A DNA stretch of 64,000 bases from Sinorhizobium mexicanum. Lineage in GTDB: Bacteria > Pseudomonadota > Alphaproteobacteria > Rhizobiales > Rhizobiaceae. This document shows, one piece after another, positions 57,263 through 64,000 of the stretch. The stretch spans positions 211,501 through 275,500 of the forward strand of contig NZ_CP041238.1 in the NCBI RefSeq assembly GCF_013488225.1, in the 5' to 3' direction. Numbering within the stretch: the stretch's first letter is position 1; each line of letters starts with the position of its first letter. The notes under the pieces were generated by a model. That model was not told the origin of the DNA, did not search any database, and worked only from the letters and a program-made list of their open reading frames with translations. Position numbers and translations under genes: made by a program.

Positions 57263-57893
57263 AGGCCGCGGACTCCGCGGGACGTGTGGTCCGGAAGCTG
57301 GCGAAGAGGCGTTTGAGTGCGTCGCGTCCCTCGGCCGCCAGATCGAACCGGCGTCCGAACAGCAGCCATTCGGTGCACAATCCCATCATCAGCCAGCGCA
57401 AGGCGCGCGCGGCGGAAGCCGGCGTCCAGTTGACTTGCAGTTGCCCTCGGTCGAGCGCACGCGCGAAGGCGAGTTCGAGCACCGCGTCGTGCCGCTCGTC
57501 GATTTCCTTCTGCCGCACCAGCACCGCGGACATGTCGCTGTCGTAGTCGCATCGGAGCATGATCGCGAGAATACGCTGCCGCTGCTCGTCCTTGGCAAGC
57601 GTATCCAGCCAATCGACGGTCGCGCTTTCGACGATCGCGAGCGTGTCGGAAGCTTCGGTCTCGATGTCGCGCGCGATCATGTCTTCCTGCGGCAGCGGCA
57701 CCGCATCGTAGAGCGCCAGGAAGAGATTGGTCTTGTTGGCGAAGTGCCAATAGATGGCGCCGCGCGTAACCCCGGCAGCCTTGGCCACCTCCTCAAGCGT
57801 CGTATTGGAGACACCCTTGGCGTAAAACACCCGCTCGGCGGCGTTCAGGATCTTCTGTCGTGTTGCCTCGGCGTCGGCCTTGGTTCGGCGCAT
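57261..57893 (-). CDS. TetR/AcrR-family repressor of the RND pump
   Basis: The 210-residue protein has the AcrR-type N-terminus RRTKADAEATRQKILNAAERVFYAKGVSNTTLEEVAKAAGVTRGAIYWHFANKTNLFLALYD (about 2-65) and a TetR_C ligand domain. It lies directly after the RND transporter gene in the same direction, the position recalled for smeR next to smeAB in S. meliloti. A palindrome before the adaptor gene is its likely operator. The ATG at 57893 is preferred over the frame start at 57911. Confidence 0.9.
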   Translation of the reverse strand: MRRTKADAEATRQKILNAAERVFYAKGVSNTTLEEVAKAAGVTRGAIYWHFANKTNLFLALYDAVPLPQEDMIARDIETEASDTLAIVESATVDWLDTLAKDEQRQRILAIMLRCDYDSDMSAVLVRQKEIDERHDAVLELAFARALDRGQLQVNWTPASAARALRWLMMGLCTEWLLFGRRFDLAAEGRDALKRLFASFRTTRPAESAA

Positions 57894-57905
57894 GCAATTC
57901 TCCCG

Positions 57906-58006
57906 GATCACGTGATTTTGGGTCGGATCGATCCAAAATCTTGAACGTGATCGATTCTAAGAAGTGAGAGCATGATGCGGGCGGAAAACCGCTCACGCTC
58001 TTGCTC
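57906..58006. repeat. Two-hairpin palindromic repeat (same family as 22135-22245)
   Basis: GATCACGTGATTTTGGGTCG...AACGTGATC (57906-57952) and GAGAGCATGATGCGGGCGGA...GCTCTTGCTC (57966-58006) are the second and first hairpins of the repeat family, here in inverted order. It fills most of the space between the RND transporter gene and its regulator gene. Confidence 0.8.
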
Positions 58007-58012
58007 TTGCGC

Positions 58013-58040
58013 GACGGCCCGCCGAATGAGGCGGGCCGTC
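58013..58040 (-). terminator. Strong GC stem-loop after the RND transporter gene
   Basis: GACGGCCCGCC (58013-58023) and GGCGGGCCGTC (58030-58040) form a perfect 11-base stem with a six-base loop, starting ten bases after the stop codon. No T-run follows on the minus strand, so it may stabilise the pump mRNA or attenuate read-through into the regulator gene rather than stop it fully. Confidence 0.55.
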
Positions 58041-58049
58041 GATGGTTGA

Positions 58050-61000
58050 TCACTCGGCAGCGTCAGCGATTTCGGGTGCTGTATCTTCGGACCGGGCCGT
58101 TTGCGGCCCGGTCGTTGACGCGCCCTTCCGCCCGAAGATCTTCATGATGAACACGAAGAAGATCGGGACGAAGAAGATCGCCAGCACCGTTGCCGAGATC
58201 ATGCCGCCCATGACGCCGGTGCCGATGGCGCGTTGGCTGCCGGAGCTTGCGCCCGTCGCGATCGCCAGCGGCAGAACGCCGAGGGTGAAGGCGAGCGAGG
58301 TCATCAGGATCGGCCGGAAGCGGAGATGCGCCGCTTCGAGCGTTGCATCGATCAACGACTTGCCCTGGTCACGCAGTTCCTTGGCGAACTCAATGATCAG
58401 GATGGCATTCTTCGCGGAGAGGCCGATGATCGCGATCAGGCCGACCTTGAAGTACACATCGTTCGGCATGTCGCGCATCATGACGGCGAGCACTGCGCCG
58501 ATGACGCCGAGCGGCACGACCATGATCACCGAGACAGGAATGGACCAGCTCTCATAGAGCGCCGCCAGGCACAGGAAGACGAGCAGGCACGAAAGCGCGA
58601 TCAAGAGCGGCGCCTGCGATCCTGACTGGATTTCCTGCAGCGACTGACCGGTCCACTCGTAACCGAAGCCTGCCGGAAGCTGGGCTGCCAAGCGTTCCAT
58701 TTCGGCAATCGCATCGCCCGAGGAATAGCCGGGAGCGGCTTCGCCGCTGATGCGGACCGCCGGGTAGCCGTTGTAGCCCACCGTCTGGGTCGGAGCCTTG
58801 ATCCACTCGACGCTCGCAAAGGCGGAGAGCGGAACCATTCCGCCGTTCGAGTTGCGAACATTGAGGTTCAGGAGGTCCGCGGTCTGCATGCGCTTCGCCT
58901 CGTCCGCCTGTACCGTCACACGCTGCATGCGGCCGGCATTCGGGAAGTCGTTGACATAAGACGAGCCGAGATTGGTCGAAATCGTCGAGTTGATGTCGGC
59001 AAAGGTCACGCCGAAGGTGTTGGCCTTCTCGCGATCGATGTTGACGGTGACCTGCGCCGCATCGGGCATGCCCTCGAAACGGACGCCGGTCAGCACCTTG
59101 CTCTGGGAGGCAAGCCCGAGCAGCTGGTCGCGTGCCTCGGCAAGTGCTGTTTCGCCGAGCCCGCCGCGATCCTGCAGGCGGAAGGAGAAGCCGCCGGTGG
59201 TGCCGAGGCCCTGGATCGCCGGCGGCGACAGGGCGAAGCTGATCGCGTCCTTGATCTGGCTCATCGCCATCGTCGCGCGCCCGGCGATCGACTGCGCCGC
59301 ATTGTTCGCGTCACGCTCGCTCCAGTCCTTCAGCGTCACGAAGGCGAGGCCCGCATTCTGCCCGGTGCCGAAGAAGGAGAAGCCGTTGATCGCGACGATC
59401 GTGTCGACGGACTGCTCCTGGCCGAAGATTTTCTCCGCCTGCTCGATGGCCTCGGTCGTACGGTTCCCGGTCGCTTCCGAAGGCAATTGCATCATGACGA
59501 TGACAAAGCCCTGGTCTTCGTCCGGGAGAAAGGACGAGGGAAGCTGCAGGAAGGCCCAGCCAAGTCCCGCGAGCAGCGCCAGGTAAATGACCATGAAGCG
59601 GCCAGTGCGATGGACCACGCCTCTGACGACGTGGGTATAGCCATGGGACGTGCGGTCGAAGCTCCGGTTGAACCACCCGAAGAAGCCGCGCTTGGCGTGA
59701 TGATGTCCCTTCGGAACCTGCTTCAGGAAGCTCGCGCAGAGCGCCGGCGTCAGCGACAGCGCGAGCAGCGCCGAGAACAGGATCGAGACGACCATGGTCA
59801 GGCTGAACTGGCGATAGATCACGCCGACGGCGCCCGGGAAGAAGGCCATCGGGATGAACACGGAAGCCAGCACCAGCGTGATGCCGATCACCGCTCCGGT
59901 GATCTGCTTCATCGCCTTGCGGGTCGCTTCCTTCGGCGTCAGCCCCTCTTCCGACATGATGCGCTCGACGTTCTCGACGACAATGATCGCGTCGTCGACG
60001 AGGATGCCGATCGCCAGCACCATGCCGAACATCGTCAAGACGTTGATCGAGAAGCCCATCGCCAGCATCACCGCACAGGTGCCGAGAAGGGCGACCGGCA
60101 CGACGATCGTCGGGATGATGGTGTAGCGGACGTTCTGGAGGAACAGGAACATCACCAGGAAGACGAGGCCGACGGCCTCGACAAGGGTGTGCAGCACCTT
60201 CTCGATCGACACCGCGACGAAGGGCGAGGTGTCGTAGGGGATGGAGTATTCCAGCCCCGGCGGAAAGAATTCCGCGAGTTCGTCCATGCGCGCCTTGATC
60301 GCAGCCGAGGTCGACATCGCGTTGCCGCTCGGCGAGAGCTGCACGGCGATGGCCGCCGAAGGCTTGCCATTGAGGCGCGTCGAGAAGGAGTAGCTCTCGC
60401 CGCCGATCTCGAGGCGCGCGACGTCGCGCAGCCGCACGGCAGAGCCGTCGGCATTGGCGCGAAGCACGATGGCCCCGAATTCCTCAGGCGTCGAAAGCTG
60501 ACCCTTGATAACGACCGGAGCGGCGATCTGCTGAGTGATCGGGTTCGGCTGGGCGCCGATCGAGCCCGAAGCGATCTGGGCGTTCTGTGCCTGGATCGCC
60601 GCCGTCACATCGGCCGCGGTCAGATTGAGGCCGAGCATCTTGTCCGGATCGAGCCAGACGCGCATCGAGCGTTCGGTCGCAAAGAGCTGTGCACGGCCGA
60701 CGCCTGGCACGCGCTGGATCTCGCTCAGCACGTTGCGGCTCAGATAGTCACCGAGGCCCGTCGCGTCCAGCGACCCGTCGGTCGAGGTCAGCGAGATGAT
60801 CAGCAGGAAGCCGGAACCGGCTTCGTCCACCTGCACGCCCTGTTGCCTGACCGAATCGGGCAGGCGCGGCTCGACGCGCTGTACGCGGTTCTGGATGTCG
60901 ACGGAGGCCTGGCTGGGGTCGGTGCCCGGTGCGAAAGTTGCGCTGATTTCGGCCGAGCCGGAAGAGCTCGTGGTCGACTCGAAATAGAGCAAGCCCTCGA

Positions 61001-61220
61001 CGCCGTTCAGTTCATCCTCGATCAGGCGCGTCACGCTCTGATAGGTGTCCTGCGACGAGGCGCCGGGATAGCTTGTATTGATCGAGATCTGCGGCGGCGC
61101 CACGTCCGGATATTGCGAAACCGGCAGCAGCGGAATCGCAATGATGCCGGCGAGCATGATGAAGATCGCCACCACCCAGGCAAAGATTGGCCTGTCGATA
61201 AAGAAACTGGGCATGTTCAA
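58050..61220 (-). CDS. smeB: RND efflux transporter, HAE1 family (AcrB/SmeB-like)
   Basis: The 1056-residue inner-membrane pump starts FFIDRPIFAWVVAIFIMLAG and has twelve membrane helices and two large periplasmic loops. The proton-relay aspartates are in GILVDDAIIVVENVERIM, with the partner lysine region in SAKNAILIIEFAKELRDQGKSL. FQNVRYTIIPTIVVPVALLGT and GSQRAIGTGVMGG are also typical of the AcrB/MexB group. It forms a tripartite multidrug pump with the adaptor encoded just upstream. The SmeAB name is from memory of the S. meliloti system at this chromosomal place. The outer-membrane TolC partner is not in the window. Confidence 0.95.
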   Translation of the reverse strand: MNMPSFFIDRPIFAWVVAIFIMLAGIIAIPLLPVSQYPDVAPPQISINTSYPGASSQDTYQSVTRLIEDELNGVEGLLYFESTTSSSGSAEISATFAPGTDPSQASVDIQNRVQRVEPRLPDSVRQQGVQVDEAGSGFLLIISLTSTDGSLDATGLGDYLSRNVLSEIQRVPGVGRAQLFATERSMRVWLDPDKMLGLNLTAADVTAAIQAQNAQIASGSIGAQPNPITQQIAAPVVIKGQLSTPEEFGAIVLRANADGSAVRLRDVARLEIGGESYSFSTRLNGKPSAAIAVQLSPSGNAMSTSAAIKARMDELAEFFPPGLEYSIPYDTSPFVAVSIEKVLHTLVEAVGLVFLVMFLFLQNVRYTIIPTIVVPVALLGTCAVMLAMGFSINVLTMFGMVLAIGILVDDAIIVVENVERIMSEEGLTPKEATRKAMKQITGAVIGITLVLASVFIPMAFFPGAVGVIYRQFSLTMVVSILFSALLALSLTPALCASFLKQVPKGHHHAKRGFFGWFNRSFDRTSHGYTHVVRGVVHRTGRFMVIYLALLAGLGWAFLQLPSSFLPDEDQGFVIVMMQLPSEATGNRTTEAIEQAEKIFGQEQSVDTIVAINGFSFFGTGQNAGLAFVTLKDWSERDANNAAQSIAGRATMAMSQIKDAISFALSPPAIQGLGTTGGFSFRLQDRGGLGETALAEARDQLLGLASQSKVLTGVRFEGMPDAAQVTVNIDREKANTFGVTFADINSTISTNLGSSYVNDFPNAGRMQRVTVQADEAKRMQTADLLNLNVRNSNGGMVPLSAFASVEWIKAPTQTVGYNGYPAVRISGEAAPGYSSGDAIAEMERLAAQLPAGFGYEWTGQSLQEIQSGSQAPLLIALSCLLVFLCLAALYESWSIPVSVIMVVPLGVIGAVLAVMMRDMPNDVYFKVGLIAIIGLSAKNAILIIEFAKELRDQGKSLIDATLEAAHLRFRPILMTSLAFTLGVLPLAIATGASSGSQRAIGTGVMGGMISATVLAIFFVPIFFVFIMKIFGRKGASTTGPQTARSEDTAPEIADAAE

Positions 61221-61224
61221 GCTC

Positions 61225-62445
61225 TCACTTCACTTCAGTGGCGGGCTTTTCGCCGTCGGCAGCCGAAGCGCTGGCCTGTTCGGCCGCAGGCTTTGCATTC
61301 GGGTCCCAGACCGACGGCACAACAGGCGCGCCCGGACCGACCTTCTGGAAGCCCTCGACGATCACCTTTTCGCCGGCCTTGAGACCGGAGGTCACCTGCC
61401 AGCGCTCGCCGACCGTGCGTCCGAGCGTGACGTTGCGGAACTCGACCTTGTTGTCGGCGCTCACCACATAGACCTGGGACTGGCCGGCATTGTTGCGCTG
61501 GACAGCCTGCTGCGGAACGGTGATCGCATCCCTCTCCAATCCCTGCTGGATCTGCACGCGCACATACATGCCCGGCAGCAGATCGTTGTTGGGGTTCGGG
61601 AATTCGCCGCGTAGCGTCACCTGGCCGGTGGTCGCGTCCACGGCCGCTTCGGAGAAGAGCAGCTTGCCCTTCAGCGCATAAGGCGTTCCGTCATCGAGGA
61701 TGAGCTGGACTTCGGCTTCGTTGTCCGAGCTCATCATCTGGCCGTCCTTGAGCGCCTTGCGCAGGCGGATGAGGTCGGTCGCGGACTGGGTGAAGTCGGC
61801 GTAGATAGGGTCGAGCTGCTGGATCGTGGCGAGGTTCTGCGTATCGGTCGCACTGATCAGGGCGCCCTCTGTGATGAGCGCCCGGCCGATCCGGCCGCCG
61901 ATCGGCGCCGTGACGTTCGCATATTGCAGGTTGAGTTTCGCTTCGGCGAGGCCCGCCTGGGCGATGCCGACATCGGCCTCCGCCTGGGCGAGCGCCGCAA
62001 TCGCGTCGTCGAACTGTTGAATTGCCGCGAACTGCGCGTCCTTCAGTTTCGACTGCCGATCGGCGGTGCGCTTGGCCTGCTCGACCACCGCCTGCGCTCG
62101 CTTCAGCGTCGCCTCGGCACTGTCGACCTTCACCTGGAAGGGGGCCGGGTCGATCCGATAGAGCACATCGCCTTCCTTGACGATCGTGCCTTGCTGGAAC
62201 ACCCGCTCGACGACGATCCCGGATACTCGCGGCCGAACTTCGGCAATGCGCGTCGCGGTAATGCGGCCCGGCAGTTCATTGGTGATCGGCAGGGCTTCCG
62301 CGGCTGTCGTGTAGACGGCCACGGCCGCCGGCGGGAAAGCAGCGGCTGCCTGTTGTTCCTCATTCTTCTGGCAGCCGGCGAGAAAAATCACGGTTGCCAG
62401 GGTCGCGGCCAGTGTTGGTCGTTTCATGCGCATCGCAATGTCCAT
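61225..62445 (-). CDS. smeA: RND periplasmic adaptor, membrane fusion protein (AcrA/SmeA-like)
   Basis: The product has 406 residues from the ATG at 62445 (or 402 from 62433). A lipobox FLAGC anchors it. The lipoyl half LPGRITATRIAEVRPRVSGIVVERVFQQGTIVKEGDVLYRIDP leads to a coiled-coil hairpin (about 95-170, rich in Ala/Gln/Glu) and returns to LQYANVTAPIGGRIG. The beta-barrel and membrane-proximal domains follow (VTLRGEFPNPNNDLLPGMYVRVQI). It links the inner-membrane pump to a TolC-type channel. The next gene, smeB, is four bases on. Confidence 0.94.
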   Translation of the reverse strand: MDIAMRMKRPTLAATLATVIFLAGCQKNEEQQAAAAFPPAAVAVYTTAAEALPITNELPGRITATRIAEVRPRVSGIVVERVFQQGTIVKEGDVLYRIDPAPFQVKVDSAEATLKRAQAVVEQAKRTADRQSKLKDAQFAAIQQFDDAIAALAQAEADVGIAQAGLAEAKLNLQYANVTAPIGGRIGRALITEGALISATDTQNLATIQQLDPIYADFTQSATDLIRLRKALKDGQMMSSDNEAEVQLILDDGTPYALKGKLLFSEAAVDATTGQVTLRGEFPNPNNDLLPGMYVRVQIQQGLERDAITVPQQAVQRNNAGQSQVYVVSADNKVEFRNVTLGRTVGERWQVTSGLKAGEKVIVEGFQKVGPGAPVVPSVWDPNAKPAAEQASASAADGEKPATEVK

Positions 62446-62545
62446 AATCAAAGGACCGCCCGCAGCCGTTGCACCCTGCAATGTTGCGCGGTCCGAAAGT
62501 GAGATGAAGCGGATCCGGTATCGGTGTGGGAACATACCGGGAGGC

Positions 62546-62571
62546 TAATATACAGACACAAATGTATGTTA
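62546..62571. promoter_or_regulatory. Operator-like inverted repeat before smeA
   Basis: TAATATACA (62546-62554) and TGTATGTTA (62563-62571) are inverted arms with one mismatch around an eight-base spacer. The size suits a TetR dimer, and the repeat lies about 100 bp before the adaptor start, so it is the probable site of the TetR regulator at 57261-57893. The 10-mer TGTATGTTAA (62563-62572) also occurs in the TetR/VOC operator at 28632-28641. Confidence 0.7.
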
Positions 62572-62713
62572 AATTCTGCCGCAGTGCAACACAGATTCGG
62601 AGGTATAGCTCAGGAAAGAAAAAAACCAGCAGCCGCAACGTGTTCCGGCGATGCGGTCGCCGGCGATCACGCAGGTGTGATCCTCATCGAACGGCGTTTG
62701 GGAGTGGCTCGGC

Positions 62714-62823
62714 CCCTCATCCGCCTGCCGGCCACCTTCTCCCCGCAAGCGGGGCGAAGGGGACTTGCCGCCACGTCTCGGTACCCTCTCCCCGCTTGCG
62801 GGAGAGGGTTAGGGTTAGGGGGC
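62714..62823. repeat. REP-like repeat (CCCCGCAAGCGGGG family), full copy
   Basis: CCCTCATCCGCCTGCCGGCC, then CTCCCCGCAAGCGGGGCGAA and CTCTCCCCGCTTGCGGGAGAG give two strong hairpins. Diverged copies lie at 30307-30370 (inverted) and 32147-32236, with a fainter one near 34836-34872. The end reads GGGTTAGGGTTAGGGGG, part of this repeat and not a telomere. Confidence 0.85.
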
Positions 62824-62862
62824 CATCTGGCTCTGCGCAGGTGAAAAAAACCCTTCCGGAGG

Positions 62863-63873
62863 TCACTGGCCGGAATTGATTACCCGATCATCGGCGTCGA
62901 AACGGTGCATGCCGCCGATGATCGGCGTCGCGTAAACGACATCGTCCTCGGCATAGCGATGTTCGCCGAACAGTCGTACGGTGATCGTGCCGACCTCTTC
63001 CGTATCGAGATAAACGATCGTGTCGGCGCCGAGGTGTTCGACGTGGATGACCTTGCCCTTCCAGTCGCCGCTCTCGCGGGAAAGCCCGATATGCTCGGGG
63101 CGGATCCCGATCGTCTTGGCTTGCGTATCGCCGAGCCGCTCGCCCTCGATGAAATTCATCTGCGGTGACCCGATGAAGCCGGCGACGAAGACGTTGGCCG
63201 GGCGATTATAGAGTTCCATCGGCGAACCGACCTGCTCGACGCGCCCGGCATTCAGGACGACGATCTTGTCGGCGAGCGTCATCGCCTCGACCTGGTCATG
63301 GGTGACATAGATCATCGTCGCCTTGAGGCTGCGGTGCAGCCTGGCGATCTCCAGGCGTGTATTGACGCGCAGCGCCGCATCGAGGTTCGACAGCGGCTCG
63401 TCGAAGAGGAACAGCTTTGGCTCGCGAACGATCGCGCGGCCGATGGCCACGCGCTGCCTCTGCCCGCCCGAAAGCTCCGCGGGGCGTCGTGCAAGGTAGG
63501 GCTCCAGCGACAGCATGCCGGCCGCCTTGGCGACCTTCTCGTCGATCTCTTTCTTCGGCGCGCCCGCCTGCTTGAGGCCAAGCCCCATGTTGTCCTTGAC
63601 CGTCAGGTGCGGATAGAGCGCGTAGGACTGGAACACCATGGCGATGCCACGCTTGGCCGGAGCCACGTGGCCGACCTCCGCACCGTCGATCTGCACGCTT
63701 CCCGAGGTGACGTCCTCAAGACCGGCAATCGTGCGCAACAGCGTCGATTTTCCGCAGCCGGACGGGCCGACGAAAATGACGAACTCGCCGTCCTTGACCT
63801 CGAGGTCGATGCCTTTCAGCACTTCATGACCACCGAAGGCCTTGCGGATGGATTTGAGCTGCAGTGATCCCAC
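62863..63873 (-). CDS. ugpC: Sugar ABC transporter ATP-binding protein (UgpC/MalK type)
   Basis: The 336-residue ATPase has Walker [21 protein letters not shown] (about 35-54), Q-loop [15 protein letters not shown], signature [15 protein letters not shown], Walker [14 protein letters not shown] and the H-loop [13 protein letters not shown]/regulatory end with [11 protein letters not shown] follows. Such subunits energise carbohydrate or glycerol-3-phosphate importers; the substrate cannot be told from it. The ugpC name follows automated usage. The gene starts 16 bp after a dehydrogenase-like gene, so it is probably the last gene of an operon entering from the right. Confidence 0.9.
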   Translation of the reverse strand: MGSLQLKSIRKAFGGHEVLKGIDLEVKDGEFVIFVGPSGCGKSTLLRTIAGLEDVTSGSVQIDGAEVGHVAPAKRGIAMVFQSYALYPHLTVKDNMGLGLKQAGAPKKEIDEKVAKAAGMLSLEPYLARRPAELSGGQRQRVAIGRAIVREPKLFLFDEPLSNLDAALRVNTRLEIARLHRSLKATMIYVTHDQVEAMTLADKIVVLNAGRVEQVGSPMELYNRPANVFVAGFIGSPQMNFIEGERLGDTQAKTIGIRPEHIGLSRESGDWKGKVIHVEHLGADTIVYLDTEEVGTITVRLFGEHRYAEDDVVYATPIIGGMHRFDADDRVINSGQ

Positions 63874-63889
63874 GTGTTGCCCCTCTTGG

Positions 63890-64000
63890 TTAAAGCTTGA
63901 CCGGCATGCCTGTGCGCACGCTTTCGTCCGCTGCCAGGCAGATCCTGAGCGACTGCACGGCGTCGTCCATGTGGCGGTCGAGATTGATGTTTTCGCGAAT
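63890..64000 (-). CDS. Gfo/Idh/MocA-type oxidoreductase, C-terminal end (partial)
   Basis: The last 36 codons are present, ending in [24 protein letters not shown], then [12 protein letters not shown]. The pattern of a helix with RxC(L)AA followed by a short GxPVxL end is common to the C-termini of Gfo/Idh/MocA dehydrogenases next to sugar transporters. The catalytic part is outside the window, so only the family is suggested. Confidence 0.55.
   Translation of the reverse strand: MRENINLDRHMDDAVQSLRICLAADESVRTGMPVKL

Larger units (their letters stand above)
62446..62862. other. Spacer between the RND operon and the ABC ATPase gene
   Basis: This 417-bp interval holds the smeA leader and operator (to about 62575), then the REP-like repeat at 62714-62823, and the end of the ABC ATPase gene's 3' flank. 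Short open frames across it overlap the repeat and have no ribosome sites, so no gene is called. Confidence 0.6.

Noticed and set aside
59487..61382. 631-codon plus-strand frame opposite the RND pump genes
   Set aside because: Extremely Arg/His/Asp-rich and spans the junction of two real minus-strand genes.
62806..62824. Telomere-like GGGTTAGGGTTAGGG
   Set aside because: Only two units, lying at the end of a REP-like intergenic repeat; bacterial chromosomal context.

Overview
The window is chromosomal DNA of an alphaproteobacterium of the order Rhizobiales, most likely Sinorhizobium/Ensifer. The case rests on several things: GC-rich codon use, a complete Flp/Tad pilus block of cpa type, several copies of rhizobial intergenic palindromic repeats (RIME-like and related families), a heat-shock promoter of alphaproteobacterial type before dnaK, and a gene order (yej, glk, dapB, gpm, nth, recF, DUF47-pit, dnaJ, dnaK, PBP1, polA, RND pump) that I recall from the S. 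meliloti chromosome. No species call is made, because no search was run. Nothing looks like a prophage, plasmid, CRISPR array or insertion sequence.

Layout. 1-9.3 kb: Flp/Tad pilus genes cpaA(end)-cpaB-cpaC-cpaD-cpaE-cpaF-tadB-tadC on the plus strand, then a tadD-like TPR lipoprotein facing back. 9.4-12.1 kb: M17 aminopeptidase, a small MarR regulator with a large palindrome before it, and an NlpC/P60 peptidase. 12.2-19.1 kb (minus): a hydroxyacid dehydrogenase and the oligopeptide importer YejABEF. 19.4-25.6 kb (plus): MepA, methylglyoxal synthase, glucokinase, an ABC exporter, DapB and GpmA. 25.6-34.8 kb: mixed DNA repair and metabolism, comprising an Ada-like methyltransferase, endonuclease III, a TetR/VOC divergent pair, a PfkB kinase, two dehydrogenase or SH3 genes, a GNAT enzyme, a MoeB/ThiF protein and RecF. 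35.0-36.7 kb: the DUF47-Pit phosphate operon with a good PHO box. 36.8-42.7 kb (minus): dnaJ, dnaK and a class A PBP.

42.7-48.9 kb holds a three-hairpin anti-Shine-Dalgarno sRNA (alpha-r14 type), a perfect tandem duplication of a RIME-like repeat, a DMT permease, a secreted unknown, a YbhN-type membrane protein, an M20 dipeptidase, a MarR regulator and a second sRNA candidate (alpha-r7 type, between the MarR gene and polA). 48.9-51.9 kb: polA, with an unusual proofreading motif. 52.0-57.2 kb: a signalling cassette of a stand-alone CheB-like esterase, a CheB-CheR-PAS-HWE hybrid kinase and a single-domain receiver. 57.3-62.4 kb (minus): an RND efflux pump (adaptor then transporter) followed by its probable TetR repressor. 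The window ends in a sugar ABC ATPase and the tail of a Gfo/Idh/MocA-type dehydrogenase.

The observations most worth a second look are the two sRNA loci, the altered DEDD exonuclease residues of PolA, the CheB/CheR/HWE cassette, the shared operator-like motif before the TetR/VOC pair and the RND pump, and the several repeat families filling the spacers.
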